Assembly: GCA_018389105.1 (NCBI GenBank)
Contig: JACATO010000306.1
Coordinates: 755,001 to 819,000 of the forward strand
Length of the DNA stretch: 64,000 nucleotides
Direction of reading: 5' to 3'
Source of the DNA: Nautilus pompilius
Taxonomy: Eukaryota > Mollusca > Cephalopoda > Nautilida > Nautilidae
Shown: positions 37,151-50,740 of the stretch, in pieces
How the letters are laid out: each line of letters opens with the position of its first letter
How positions within the stretch are numbered: position 1 is the first letter of the stretch
Translations under genes and position numbers: made by a program
Notes under the pieces: generated by a model
Databases searched by the model: none
What the model was told of the DNA's origin: nothing
Seen by the model: only the letters and a program-made list of their open reading frames with translations

Positions 37151-40052
37151 AGAGAGATGACTGTGTGGTCGGTTTTACCTATGTTGCTCTTTCTACAATA
37201 ACCTCTCAAAAGTCTGTGGTTCCTATTAAAGTATTAGAATAGAAAAACTCGTTCTTGTGGCCGAGTCCGAATCTGTTGCAAGTTCAGCAGTGTTTCTGTG
37301 AAGAAACACCTGCATACAGCACGGCTGTGCGTCCATATTAAGAGCGTGTTGAGACAACAAACGGTAACAGAAACACGTGTGTGTCGATTTGAAGACAGAA
37401 GCCACGTGGATGGATCTGTCTCACGGAAACCACTTTCAAAACTGAAGCAAGTCGGTTTTTTTCTTTCGAAGAGTTGGCGCACGATTAATTACCTGTTTTC
37501 TTCGGTTGCGAAAGTGGCTTCCGTTTACAGAAATCTAGCAATCTTTTTGATTGTTCATAACAGCCCGATTTACGTCAAATAAGCAAATCCAGTTTTCACA
37601 ATTTTGCATTCACGTACAACACATACAAAACTATATTCGTCATCACCTTTCAGCGTTGCCTTTTCACAATTGCTATTCTTTTCGCTTCATCGATTAATCA
37701 ATTTGTGAACCAAGTGCTTTCTAGCTTTATTTTATGTAAAGAAGTACGATGTGTCCATTCGTATCGCTTACACGAAACCGGAGATATGTCTCACTCATTC
37801 ACGTAGGTTGCTAAAAAAGATTTATGTTCTAACATCATTCAAGATATTTGCTGATTCTATCTTTATCATCTGGGCAATTTGTTTTCTAGTAATTTGCTTA
37901 TCCAGATTTTTATGTGCATTTTCAACTAACTTTTCCTGCTTATATAGATTTGTGAATACACAGATGTGCTTGTACGTTTATTTGCCTAGATAAAACGACA
38001 GTATGTATGCATGAATATACGTCTATACAGTTTTATGAACGTAAACGTCTCTGTATCATACACAGTTATATGGCAATATAAAAGAATTGGCAAGTCTGTT
38101 TGTCCTATGTTTCCATATAGATTTATTTTATTATTATTGGGTTTTCGTAAGTTTATTTTTTGTAGGATTTTTCAAATTTAAGATTTCGTGTTCACCTGGA
38201 CCAAATATCATATAACAAGTTTAAGTCTGAGAAAAGTGAATAAGCAAACAAAATTTTCTCAAATTTACGGAGCATTTTCTACACGTTTAGACTTAACATA
38301 TTTTAAAAAGAAAAGCTGGTGGGAGACTGTATCAATATCTTGACGTTTAAATATCGCCAAAAGGATTTCCTACCCGTGAAATTCTTTATAGTTATAGGTT
38401 TCCCGACCATAACGAATTTTTGAATATCTTTCTTTATGAAGCAGACGCTACAAAGGCGACGTTATACTTCAAACCAATGTTTTTCACTCACTTTGGGGAG
38501 TATTATTTTTAGATGCAAATTTTTATAACCCGGATATTTCTGTGTAGTCTTGTACGATGCCAGGTATAGATATCGAGCATACTCACAATCATATCATTCG
38601 GATCATTACTTGACTGTTCCGAATTGAAGCGATTTCTAACACAAATGGTAGAGTCTATGCCAGTAGTCTGCATTGCATGCAAGCTGTAGCCTACCTTCTG
38701 AGACTTTACTCAACCAAGTTTATTATTATTTTTTTAAACTTTGTTACAACGATATTATTGTTCTTTTTGTTATTTTTTTCTTTCGTAGATTATCAAATCC
38801 TTGAAGGAATCGAAGTATTCGAGTTACCCAACTCCAGTTTTACCTTACACCGTCTTGTTAATGAGATGTTTCTGAAAACAATTTCAAAACATTCTGAGAT
38901 CAGAAATAAGTTTTCTAGTATAATCCGTCGTCTTTATTGCATCTAACCTACTTGCCTGTCATTCTTAGAAATGGCAAAAGGTTCCTTGTCAGTCCACTAA
39001 TTTACTTGCGACAAGCTGACAACTTTTTGATATTTCGGATACGATATTCAGGCAGATTTTATATGAACGATCAACCCCGAAGATTACCTTTTGAAAGCAG
39101 TCGTCTTCCTACGACTTCTCTTCTCTCAAAAAATATATCGTCTCTATTGGCAGTCATATCAAAAACATCACCAAGAAATTAGTCATTTTCTGTTCGTTTA
39201 TTTGTATAAATTAATTAGTCAAATTTGACCTCCATCAGTATATCTATCTGAATTCTTAGTCTCACTTGCTAAAACTGATTGCACGAAACAGTACTTGGTA
39301 CAGATTATTTCCTTCTATAATTTTGGTCCACTTTTTGCGTACACTATTATTGTTTAGATTTTTTTCACTTTACAACATGAAAAATATGTTTACATTATTA
39401 TTCCTTTAAAATTAAATTTCAATGTTTTATTGTTTTTCTTGAATTGAGTTTGAGAGTTTTTAAAATCTGTATTATTATTTTTAGATTATCAAAATTATTA
39501 TTAATATTTCCATTAATTGAGTTCATAGAAAAGTACGTGGAAACTCTCTTCACGTGCTTTAACTTTGCCCTAAAGAATTTTGCATATGTAAAGGCTATCG
39601 CGGCTCTTTGTGACGTGTAATCCAAATACTTTATTGATTTGTGACCTCTAAGGACATGTCCTCAAATATTTTTGTAGAATGCAAAGGCTTCCACAGATGT
39701 GCAATCACTTGATTATAGCTATTGCAATTACGTAACATTGAAGAACCTAGGCCGTCATAATATATACCTCGTACTGTTGGTGTAGAACGTGCTTTTTGAA
39801 TTTGTTCCACACGCTATATTAAAAGAACTCTAGAGTATTTTCAAAATAACATTTTATTTTAGCATAGTAGCTTGCCGATAATTTGTTTCACTTATTAATT
39901 CAATTAATAATTATATACATAATTATACGAAAGTCTTAGCTAATAAGTAATTGACGCCTAATATCAGTAACTGTAGATAGCAACAACAACAAGAAAATTG
40001 TCTTTGGCCACACGCTTAGTTATTAGATTATCTGATAACATGACTTTGGTCT
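37151..40052. other. AT-rich non-coding stretch
   Basis: Nearly 3 kb without supported features. Several overlapping 60-95 codon frames (37234-37582, 37751-37993, 38677-39182) have no domain, cysteine pattern or splice context. Confidence 0.5.

Positions 40053-40116
<64 letters not shown>
40053..40116. repeat. Compound (TA)-(TG)-(GA) microsatellite
   Basis: TA to 40070, TG to about 40084, then GA to 40116, changing one base class at each step. Confidence 0.97.
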
Positions 40117-40118
<2 letters not shown>

Positions 40119-41210
40119 ACGTCCCTCTAAAAAACAATAAAAATACCCCTTGATATTTGAGAGATATTAATTTAATCTATCGTGAGATTATTGTTTTTTT
40201 AATGAAACAAAACGGGGGAATTAAAATAAAGGTTTCCAGTCCATTATTCTTAATTTTTTGAAAATAAAAATATGTAACTAAGAATTGACTTTTGTTTACG
40301 GGTGAATTCTTTCACCTGCAGCTTAGGATATAGTGTTATGTAATGAATAAGCAGAAAATGAAGTGAGTCTAACAAGAGACAAGTGACACTGCTGAACAGC
40401 AAAGTCAAAATCAGACAATCAGGAAACCATGCAAAATATCTGTTTTATGTTAGAGAGCAGTGATTTTGACTCTTCTACGGAAAAAATCAAATTGGCGTTC
40501 ATTAAAAATTAAATTTCAAATGGCATAAAATTAATGGATTCCAATGAATAAAAAAAAACGGAAAAACGCAGCTTTCCTAAAAAAAATCATAAAACCTCTG
40601 TAAACTATTTATTTTTGTTTTTAATATTTTTTATTTATATTTATAATAAATGAAAACAGAATAAAAATATAATTAATCATTAAAGATGTTCATTTAAACT
40701 AAAAATTTACGTAACGTTGCTGCAGATTGTTCTGGTATATAAACATCAATTATCTCCCTTCATGGATACTTTGTAAGCTAAACAAAGCAGTCAGGTAGCG
40801 AAACAATAGCTTCGACTATTTCCTTTAGTAAGATTGCTGAAGGCTTCACATTATAGCCACAGACTTAATGCTTATCACATAAGGTGGGAAGCGAAAAAGA
40901 TTATTTCATAAAGCAGAGAAGTAAACGATTTTACTAATCTCTTTACATTTATTCACTTATATAGTCACTATCTCATTTTGACTACGTAAATAAAGCAAAG
41001 AGTTTTCTTAAATTGTTGTTGTTATTTAGTGGTTTTATTCTGCCAGATTTAGCGATTTTCCAAATCACATTTGCAATTTGTGCCTATTCAAGTTGCATGA
41101 TTAGTTAGGTGACTTTTAAACGACTGGAATTTTAAGCACATTTTTTATTGGAAAAGAAACATCTTCTAACTATTACTATGACATCAGCTAGTGCATTTGT
41201 ATAAAAGGTG
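40117..41210. other. AT-rich non-coding stretch
   Basis: No gene or repeat recognised. Confidence 0.55.
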
Positions 41211-41255
<45 letters not shown>

Positions 41256-41256
41256 T
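41211..41256. repeat. Compound (TA)12-(GA)10 microsatellite
   Basis: TA at 41211-41235 directly followed by GA to 41256. Confidence 0.97.
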
Positions 41257-41520
41257 CTATAGTCGTTATTACTATAAACAATGGATGCGTGAGTTCTGCC
41301 GTCGGAAAAATAGCGTCAGCACTATTATCTTCAGTCGCGGAGAGCAACAACGACAACAACATATATATAATGGTGATCATTCTGTATCTAAAATCACTGG
41401 TCTTTTGTTTGAAATGATGATTTATAAAAACTTAATTTTGCTTTTTTAAATATTTTAATTAATTTTATTAACGTTAGTTTAAGTAAAATGAAAAAAAAAG
41501 ATAATAAAGAATGGTGAACA
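41257..41520. other. AT-rich non-coding stretch
   Basis: Nothing recognised. Confidence 0.5.
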
Positions 41521-41541
41521 TCATTATTATTATTATTATTA

Positions 41542-41594
<53 letters not shown>

Positions 41595-41599
41595 TATTA

Positions 41600-41658
<59 letters not shown>
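41521..41658. repeat. (ATT)n microsatellite, ~45 units
   Basis: ATT array with single-base phase breaks near 41542, 41592 and 41600. Confidence 0.97.
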
Positions 41659-41659
<1 letters not shown>

Positions 41660-43530
41660 AACGAGATATTCTCGCTAAATAAAAGCAGCCCTCAAGTATG
41701 CAAGACCAGTCTAGGTGGGTGAATACGGTTCTTAACTAGAACGAGAAACCAAGTTCAGTGCTGGTTACTCAATTTGAAAGTCAAGCACCAACCTTACCAA
41801 ATTGGTTTACAATTGACTCCACTCCATCCCAAGTTGACTGCACCAGTGAAATTTCATTACATCAAAACTTTGGATATTTCAGACGATTTACCTTTATATA
41901 TGTATATATATCACGCTAAAACATATTTTGAATATACTGACCAGAATCGTTCGCTAAGCTTACTGAATGACGTCGTTTTTAAAGTTGTTCTACCATTTAC
42001 GATTAGGTGGCAATTAATCGACTTCTCTTTTTACATCAAATATGACTGTATTATTATTCTGAAGTGTTATGCAAGATTTAATTAGATCTAAAAATAATTC
42101 CTTTTGAATATATCACATGGGTAATAAAACTCTTCCGCCAACCCAAATTAATAAAACTTGTTTTTGAATAAGTACAGAAACTGGTCCTCCACAGGAATGT
42201 TTATATCCACCAATATTTCGCAAATACTTAGCTAAGTCGTTTTCCATCTATCGCAGAGCGAGAATCTACCGCGTTGTCAGGTGAATTGTTCCCACCTGTC
42301 CTAATACTAAATAAACAAAACATTTTAAGTAATTAACTTGTGGAGTTGTTTGAAATATTTTAAATTTGAAATAAAAATGTTTAGCTCGGAACACTATGGT
42401 GAAACCGCAAATATTTAAAGGAAAATTTAGTTCTGGTTGAAACTAAGAAATCAGAATTTTGCATTTTCATCCTAAAACTAAAATAGATGTATCTTTTGTT
42501 TTGTTTTTATTAACGAACTCTTCATGCTAGCTTTATTATTTAAGTAAATATTATTTGCTTCAGAATCCGCTGATTCAAATGGACTCACGATGAGAATTCA
42601 TTAATGACAAATGGGTATGAAATTCAGACATAAATAAATGAAATATAAATAAATAGATAAATAAATAATTCAGTCTAACAATTTTAAATTACTGCATTAG
42701 TAAAAACAGTACATAAGCATATTTTTGACGTGTATAGGAGAAGAAGATTTTATTCCATCTTCCACGGTTGTCTTCTTGATCAGCAATTATAGAATCTGTA
42801 ACTCTCCAATGTCGTTTTAATCTAATTTAATCATTATTTATTAAATTTCACGTCTGTTTGGTAAGTCAATTTACAATTCTTTACACTTCGACAAACTAAA
42901 ACTGTAGTTTATATGACATTAGTACTTTTTTTTACAAAAGACTAGAAAAATCCCGTTAGAGGCAAAAATTATTTATTTTATTGCTTTAAATATTAATTTA
43001 TTTGTTTTCATAATAATTACAAAAAAATGATTAGAGTATCTTTATCTTTAACCAATTCTTTTAAGTCTCTTTCTCGAAATGGAAAGGGTTCGCTCCCTTT
43101 ACTGTTTCACATGTGACCTCATCTAGACAATAACTGCTGTACTCATTCATGAAGCGGAAGAGAGAAATATCGCCAACAGTGAGTTTTTTAAAAATTAAAA
43201 ATTTTATTTAAAGTTTTACAGTAAATCTGATATTTGTATTAAACCATTTTAACATTTTTGTAAGACTATTTAACCGGGTTCTTTTTACTGAATCAAACCA
43301 CATTTTAAGAAATTGTTTTTTTTTTAAAAAATGAATAAAATAATAAATATAAAGTAATTTGTTCTTTTGAGTTTACCTGAAGTATATCTGCCATACCATA
43401 TTGTGCTATTAATAATGATAATTATATACATTCAAACCATTTTTCAAATAAGTTAATTGCAGTTAGTTTCGTCTGTCCGTCAGACTTTGTTTTGTTCCTT
43501 AGATTGACTTAACATTTAATAATTAAACGT
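41659..43530. other. AT-rich non-coding stretch
   Basis: No gene supported. A 103-codon frame (41774-42085) shows no domain. Short AAAT repeats lie near 42635-42668. Confidence 0.5.
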
Positions 43531-43642
<112 letters not shown>

Positions 43643-44358
43643 TCGTTATTGTTTTATGTACTGCGCCACAATGAGGTAAATTATCATCCCTAAAGATAAA
43701 AAATCCTATAAATTTGCCGCACTTGCTTTTATTAATGGAATTTTGTACACATTTACGAACTATATTTTTCGAACCATTTCTTAGAATGTATGTCTTTCTA
43801 AATGTTTAATTTTTTTGTTAATTTCCGAAAAAATTGTGAGCAAAAGGAAAGAAAAGCAAATTCGAAAATTGGTAATTGGGACTAAAATAGCATTTTACTC
43901 CTTTTTTACTTGCGTTTGAATTCCGCTGAAGTTGTTTCTCATCTAAAATACTAATTTATAAAAACAAAACTGACATTTTAGTCGTCTAGGCATCTAGCTA
44001 CCTGATCATCTTATGTCAATCATCTTAAGATTCAGCACATGCATTCTTTGTTTTATTTATTATTTTCTAAATAAATGCAAACAGAAGAGAAACATGCTTA
44101 TTGCCATTCGTCAAAATTATATGAGTAATGGAATGTTAAATCTCATCTATAACTGAAGGTTTGTTTAAATTAATTAAATCATTGTCTTCATTTCTAAAGT
44201 AATAGTTGTTTTCATTTATATCTTATTTGGGTTTTTTCCTTTATATTTTGTACATTTTTTGTTCAAGAAACTGCTTTGACGCAAACTATTTTATATAGCT
44301 TTCACCTTCCTTATGAGCCAAAGACATCCATTTTTTTCTTTATCTTCTCCGATATCAG
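43643..44358. other. AT-rich non-coding stretch
   Basis: No gene recognised. The last 25 bp form a pyrimidine-rich tract ending in AG. Confidence 0.5.
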
Positions 44359-44496
44359 GACCAGAACTGGCCGGGTCAGACTCTTCCTTCTCGTGGGATT
44401 TTTTTTAACGCTAATCCAATCGTCATCGGAGACATAAGAGATTTTCTTTTGTGTACTATCTTATTTCCAGATCATCTTAGAAATAAAATTCCTTGA
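44359..44496 (+). CDS. Possible terminal exon, weak
   Basis: A long pyrimidine tract (about 44331-44350) ending GATATCAG precedes an open frame of 45 codons, DQNWPGQTLPSRG onward, to a TGA at 44494-44496. The segment is more CG-rich than the surrounding intron-like DNA. The minus strand is also open across the same island, including an acidic HEKEESDPASSGPDIGEDKE stretch and another 48-codon frame, so strand is uncertain and chance is a real possibility. No family recognised. Confidence 0.18.
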   Translation, partial: DQNWPGQTLPSRGIFFNANPIVIGDIRDFLLCTILFPDHLRNKIP

Positions 44497-45039
44497 AAAC
44501 TTACTTTTCCATTTAGTTTTGAATTTTTTTTGTTATTACTTAGTTATTTACTTATAAACCTTGTTGTTGCTATTAAAAAAATACTGAATGTCTGTAACGA
44601 ACTTCTAGTCTGTAAGTAAGTATATTTTATTGACAGATAATCTATACTTCTTTCCATTCTTGTGAAATGCCATTAGAAGTGTAAAGAATATTTTTTGAAA
44701 TTTATAATTTCCATGTTACTTTTTAAACAACCTTTCATTTATTATAACTAAGAAATGTAGTATATATTAGTACTCATTTTTCTTCCTTTTCTATGCTGGA
44801 TGTTGGAATTCTCAAATGAAAACATCAGGAAATGAATATCCACTCCACTCAGATTTTATAATTAAAAAACAAACAGCGCTAGGATATCGTCGATTATCAG
44901 GGAAGTGCTTACATAAGAAGACAATTTATTTCTTGTACGAAGTTTCCCGGCTTTCCGATTTAACAACTGTTTATATATAACTAAATTTCTTATATATTTT
45001 ACATAGTATAGTTAGAAAAAAACTTAAGAGTCAACTTAC
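44497..45039. other. AT-rich non-coding stretch
   Basis: No gene recognised. Confidence 0.5.
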
Positions 45040-45144
45040 CTTATCACTAGTTCGCTTATTAATTAGCCTCGAAAGTCGTTGCAAGGATTCTAAGAAGACT
45101 TGATCAGCTTTAGCCAGCCGTAAATCCACAATTGTTGCAAAGTG
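45040..45144 (-). CDS. Possible minus-strand internal exon, weak
   Basis: A consensus donor AAG|GTAAGT (GTAAGT at 45039-45034, minus) ends a 35-codon open frame in phase 0-0 whose middle reads ADQVFLESLQRLSRLINKRT, an amphipathic helix-like sequence. The acceptor side (GATGTAAG ahead of 45144) has only a weak pyrimidine tract. The other two minus frames contain stops. The peptide is not recognised. Confidence 0.22.
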
Positions 45145-46340
45145 CTTACATCATCAACAAACACTTTCCCACTCGCATATGGTATAAACATGTTCAAAAA
45201 CTCGGAACAGAAAAGTTACGAAAAACGAGTTGCAGTGCCTTCGAATATATCTGACCTTTGTGGAAAAGGAAATTAACTGTAGAAACTTTGCGTTATATTA
45301 TGACCTAGACTGAAGTGCATGCATGCTGTGTTGGAATGTAAATAGACGCTCTGGATTTAATTGTATATGACGTTTTCGTTTTCTGTCCGTGAGACAGGCA
45401 AATCTCTAAAAGTTGCTGCTAGCCTCATTTAAAAAAAAAAACAAAACATGGAATTTTTTCTTTGAAAAACTGACATTAATTAATGTCGAAGAAACTGTTT
45501 TAATGAAACTAGCCTTCTGTAGATGCTGAGATTTCTGCGATCGTGATGAATCTCCTGATTACGGGACGCGCAAAGGAAAAGGGCACTGCTGAGTTGTCAA
45601 CTAGAGTTACGCCCCTTGATTGTGCTCATCGTCCTCGTCCAACAATAAAAAGGGAATAAGTCGGGAAGTTGAGGGAGGGACAATGAGTAGATACGAAAAT
45701 AACGACTCGGCGTTCACGAGACAAAGGCTGCTGCTGGAGTGAAAATTATCGATGGTTATTTGTCCACTCTCTTGCCGCTTCTGTAATATATATTCTTTTT
45801 AAGGGGGGACTTTAAGGCTGTAGATATTGATAAATAATAATGGCCGTATTTTAGAACTACAGTGGAGATTATTAAAGTACATTAAGCATTAAAAAATTTG
45901 TGAATAAATATGTGCAAAACAAATTTTAACAAAACAAAACAAAAAAAACACGCTAAGACACTTTTGTTGTAAATGCTTATTTATTTACGATACCATTTAA
46001 AGCTCTGTATACACAACCGCTGGTACCCTCTTCTTTACTTCCTCTCGGCTTCGGCTGACATTTAAACATATCAATCAACCGGAACTCACTGCGCTAACTA
46101 CCCCCGCCCCAGTCAGGCAGACAGACCCACACAAACACCGACCGATTGCTACAAATGAGTGAGAGAGGCTTAGATCCGTGAAAGAACAGAGTAGATGGTA
46201 AAAGATGTTAAATCGATAGAATACCACAAAAACAACAAATGGAAGTTTAGATATTCATTCTTAAAATGATGAAAACCAAAACAGATTTGATTTTTTCTCT
46301 AATAAAAATAGTCAAACAAAGATCAAGTTAGTTCTCTTAT
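45145..46340. other. Mixed stretch with two CG-richer islands
   Basis: CG-richer segments at about 45540-45780 and 46000-46180 carry SOX-like ACAAT/ACAAAG cores but no open splice-bounded frame. The rest is AT-rich. Confidence 0.4.
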
Positions 46341-46365
46341 TATTTATTTATTTATTTATTTATTT
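46341..46365. repeat. (ATTT)6 microsatellite
   Basis: Six tandem ATTT units. A short TA-GT run follows at about 46466-46483. Confidence 0.95.
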
Positions 46366-47560
46366 GTCTTTTTCATCATTTTATTGCCATTTTATACTAA
46401 ATTACTAAAGATATCTAATGACGACTTTACTGTTAAATTGCTTAATCCTAAATGTTTGATGTTGTTATATATATATGTGTGTGTGCACGTGCCATTCTCT
46501 TTGCTATAAATATGAACAGTTTGCCGACTAGTTGATTCCATTATTATTATTTTTTTTCTTTGTTAATTGCGAGTTTTAATTTGATATATTTGTTCTACGT
46601 TTTTATCTTTCTTTTAAAAAGAAAAAGAGAGAAAAACGTTAAATAAATTTAGCAAAAATGAGCCAAAATTAGTAATTACTAGCATTTTTAATTGCTTTGC
46701 CTATTCCGAGTTTATTTTTTCCTTTCATTTTGTAACAAGTCTTTATATGTAATAAATTTAGAAAATGTTTTCATTAAATGGGTAATTTTCTAAATAATAG
46801 TAGCTCGTTAAAGCGAATTTTACTTCTATAGTACATAAATACCACAACTTTTTTTGCCTTATTTTTGGGCATGATTAGCGATGATGTAACAGACGTTCAT
46901 AAAATAGTTTTACCCAGCAAGGCATTGCAAACAAATACCCCGAATTTTTTAGATATTCATTTTAGTCGTCCTTTAACAAATTAATAAAATCATCAGATAT
47001 AAGTAATATATTTGTAGAATTATTTTTTAGGGGACGTTTAAAGGGAACAGGAGTGAAGCTCCTGGATTGTTACGAAGAGAGAACCAAGTAGTTTCTTATT
47101 TCTCAAATTTTAACTAGAGATGACCTGGAGTGCTGAGGTCCGTCGTCAACGCAACCAAGATGAACACATCCAGTCGCAAAAGGTTTTCATCTGGCTTTAG
47201 CTTCCCGCACCAAACAACGGCTTTAGAAAGCAAGGTGCCTCATGCGCAATTCAGCTTAGTCTAAACCTTCGTTTTAGTAAACTTAGATAATTTGGAGACG
47301 CCCCCTAATTTTATCTATTCGCATTTCTATTGTTAGTTTTTCACTCTAAAGCATCTTTTGATATTTAATAAAACCCAGAAAGTTGAGGGGGGAAGGGGTC
47401 CCAAACTTTCCTCTTTTTTCACCTATTCAATAAGGAGAGGCTGGTTTCTAATTTAATATCCAAGAAAATTAATATGGAGGGGGAAAAGCCAATTAAATTT
47501 CGCTGGCAAGGTAACAACGAAGTGATGAATAGCGGAATTTAGATGTGACCACAGAAGGTC
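46366..47560. other. AT-rich, then mixed unique sequence
   Basis: AT-rich to about 47040, then a CG-richer patch at 47090-47270. No gene supported. Confidence 0.45.
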
Positions 47561-48060
47561 GTAAATAAAATCACACCACCGGTGCACAATAGGAGGGTAC
47601 GGCTGATGGCGATCCACATTCCCGCATATTCTCTCCCTCTATCTATCACTCACCTGTTTATAGCTGTCCATCTACGGCGCGCGCGCTTACCTGCATATAG
47701 AAAGGATCGCATCCGATCCACGCGCCAACTCACCTGTGAAGATTCTCGCTCATTTACCTACACTTGCAAAGCTCGCTTACCTACATATACTAGAAACAGG
47801 CGGATTTCTACCCCCCCCCCCTATCACGGACTTTGATGTGCACACACACACACATCGGACGCTCTATTTCACTCTCTGCAGCCCCCTTCTCTCCTGTCAA
47901 AAAGAAAGGAAAGAGTGAAAAGTTGCTCGCGACTTACGTTTCCGGAGGGGGGCGAGTCCCGGCACGAGCGCAGCCAGACACAATGGGATGCTGTTTTTCT
48001 TTAGAGGGCCTATTCCTCCCCCTCTCATTCCTACATAAAGGGGTTTGAAAGTCAAGCATA
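47561..48060. other. CG-richer island with repeated CACCTG/TTACCT boxes
   Basis: E-box-like CACCTG occurs at 47651-47656 and 47731-47736, interleaved with TTACCTGC and TTACCTAC boxes near 47690, 47757 and 47775, all on the same strand. A poly-C of 11 lies at about 47812-47822 and a CA run at 47841-47853. CACCTG is the core of Snail/ZEB-type zinc-finger sites. Overlapping frames of 60-84 codons show no known domain. Confidence 0.35.
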
Positions 48061-48508
48061 TGGATGGCTTTGTGGAAAGCTACAACACTAAACCTTATGA
48101 GTCGCGATTACTAATGTTAATATAAATATGGCCGCTTTGTCAGAAGACGCCAAATTGAATAGAAGTAATATTATTTAGTTTACACTCGGCTTGCAGCTAC
48201 CTGAACGCGTTCACTTTCCGTGAAATAGGCTCAAATTAACCTGACATCAAAGAGCGAGTCGGCAGCGTCTCTCTCTCTCTCAGCTAAATTCAAAACGTTC
48301 GTTGGCCGTTAACCTGCTACCTGTGTACATGGACACAATCGCCATAAACCTAGGAAAACTACGGCAGCAAGCATCTCCTTATCTAACCTTTCACTTTCAC
48401 CCTGAATCTTCAAATATGTTCTGATTTTTCATATCAAATCTGGAATTTCGTAGTATTTCTTCAAATGATTATTTTCAGGCAAACGCATCAAATAATTCTT
48501 TAATAGCT
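48061..48508. other. Unique island, possibly regulatory
   Basis: Mixed-composition sequence at 48180-48410 with TACCTG boxes and an ACATCAAAG TCF-like core near 48244. A short CT run is at 48270-48281. No coding frame supported. Confidence 0.35.
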
Positions 48509-48545
48509 TATTATTGTTGTTGTTGTTGTTGTTATTATTATTATT
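48509..48545. repeat. Compound (GTT)-(ATT) microsatellite
   Basis: GTT triplets flanked by ATT triplets on both sides. Confidence 0.95.
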
Positions 48546-49290
48546 GAAACTTGAAAATGTTAAGTTTTATTTTTGTAATTTTTAAAATACAAATGACAAT
48601 AAAAGATGCTTAATTCGGTCTCTAGCATCGGAAAACGCTTTCTTTCTTGTCTAACAGTATCGATATCCAAGAACGTTAACTCTGGCAGAATAAACCCTAT
48701 AATTTTTCAGTTTTAATACCGACACATTGGAAAACCGCTACTTATGAACAATACTTTCACCTCTGAAGGCTTATTAATATTACACAAGCCGTTATATACA
48801 TGTTAAATATGTACACACAAAAATATAACTGACAAAGGCATTTGGTAGCGATACCGATTCTGTCACCAAAGAAAATAACCTATAATAGATGTTTTTGGAA
48901 AATAAAATATTATTTGCAATCCAGCCTGCAGGGAATTTCTTCAGAAACTGATAGTTGTATATTGCTGACTGTATGAAAGCGAAGATTTCTGTTTTGAAAT
49001 TTAACTGTGTGCAAAACACAAAATGCTACAGCAGAAACTGAGTTTAAAGGATTATGGCTGATTATAGTTTAGCTAAATTAGTTTCTTATTTAAACCATAG
49101 TTGTTAAAAAACTTTATACTTCTACAGTCAAAAGATTCCGTGAAGTTTCCTTAAGAACTATTATAAATCTAGGCTGGAGGATGAAACTCTTAATAAAGGA
49201 AATATAGAAGCAGTGAAATGATTTCGTTCATCCACGAATAAGATATTTTCCTTCTTTACGACCCCCTGGAGGGCATCTCATAGCAGTGAG
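48546..49290. other. AT-rich non-coding stretch
   Basis: Nothing recognised. Confidence 0.5.
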
Positions 49291-49440
49291 CTAGGAGAAA
49301 GAAGGTGTGAGGTATCAGCCGTGGTAACCAAGCAAGTTACCTGGGTACGTACGGTTACAAGAGTCCTAAGGTTTCAAGCCAGTCAAAAGTTACCTGCGGA
49401 ACAACTACCACAAATGATCGGACTATTCCTACTGGAATTC
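49291..49440 (+). repeat. Interspersed repeat, copy A
   Basis: Aligns with copies at 60.5 and 63.7 kb. Shared blocks in order: GGTAACCAAGCAAGTTACCT (49323 on), GGTACG, then CAAGCCAGTCAAAAGTTACC (49376 on) and the TGC-GAA-AACTACCACA block. No coding frame is common to the copies, so a short non-autonomous element or the 3' tail of a longer one is likely. The 80-codon frame here is not conserved in the other copies. Confidence 0.6.
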
Positions 49441-50320
49441 TTCTGTTTAAGTGTGGAAAAAAACTTACACAGACGGTCGAATGTAGAGAAACTTGAAGAC
49501 ACCGTGCTTCGGAGAGCCACCGACCCCGGGCACTCGTCCACAACCATCCGACGTCCCGGCTAAGATAAATGGAGAAACTTTCCTCTTCTGATTCAAAGGG
49601 ATAGAATCTCTTATAATTAGAAATAATTCTAGCTAATCTGAAAGGCGGACTGTTAACTAGCTAGCTTCTTGCTTACATATTTAAATTTCATTATCTGCAC
49701 TCGTTTATCCTTAAAATGAAATACTGAAAGTTTAATGTTAAAAATTCTGAAGACAAAAGTCGATCTCAAGGAGTAAGAAGCACAGGAAATAAATATAGAT
49801 ATTTTTAACGTTGCAGCATTGGCCAGGAAATGGTAAAGCCTGTGTGTTTATTAAAATAACTAAGCAATAGAAGAATTCTAAAGCTTAGAAAACACAAGTA
49901 CATTTTTTAAAAAGATTGTTGCAAAAGAATAATGTATAAGTTTTAAACTGCTGACGATTTTAGCCTTTAGTTGCAGCAGACTAATTATAAGAAGACAAAG
50001 AAACAGGGGCGAAAGTAAATATATTTCGGTGGAGCCCTGCGCACCAAAATAATGAGTTTCTGTTTTGTTCTCTTTCTAAAAGGAAGCTGTTTCTGTCTTC
50101 CTGCTACGTAAAAGCCGCGGTTTATGTTTTTTGCTTGAAGCATCTTTCGGTGGCAGTAATAAATATATATTATTTTCATAGCTTTTTGATTTGTCATTTT
50201 AACTGACAATTGGTTGAAAAGTCAAGGTAATCGCTGATAGATAAAAACAGATAAAAAAGAATTTTGCATCACTGATTTTTTTTTTTCGTTTTTTATTTTC
50301 AAAATTCTCTGCACCAAATG
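49441..50320. other. Unique stretch
   Basis: CG-richer to about 49560 (possibly still element-derived), then AT-rich. No gene recognised. Confidence 0.45.
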
Positions 50321-50740
50321 ATCTCGAAGTGACATCCGCCGCTGAATCCCGACCGGCACATGTCGATTTTGTCATTCACGAGCAGTGAACTGTGGCGACT
50401 GGTGACAGCACGCGCCGCTTGGCACACGGGTAGCTATCGCTAGGGATAGAGATGGGGCTCCTATTGATGTTGACTCTGGGTGTAGCAAAGTCTCATCCCT
50501 TTCCCGGCACGAAGTGCTCCTGCCTGCTCCTCGGCGTTGGCTGGCTGGTCATTACGACCTAATCCAGTCTGCGTTTGGACCAGACAATGCGCGACGTTCG
50601 CGAGCTATTCACGTTCTGACATTCTAGAAGACAGCCCTTTATTTGTTTCTTAGGCCCCGTCCAGGCCTTTGGTCAGATCTCTTCTGCACCGTACAGCCGG
50701 CAGCTGACGGTCAAAACACCAGCAGCAGATGTGACCAGTC
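50321..50740. other. CG-richer unique island
   Basis: About 420 bp of mixed-composition, CpG-containing, non-repetitive DNA. No frame here is open long enough to stand out. Likely conserved non-coding DNA, by texture only. Confidence 0.3.
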
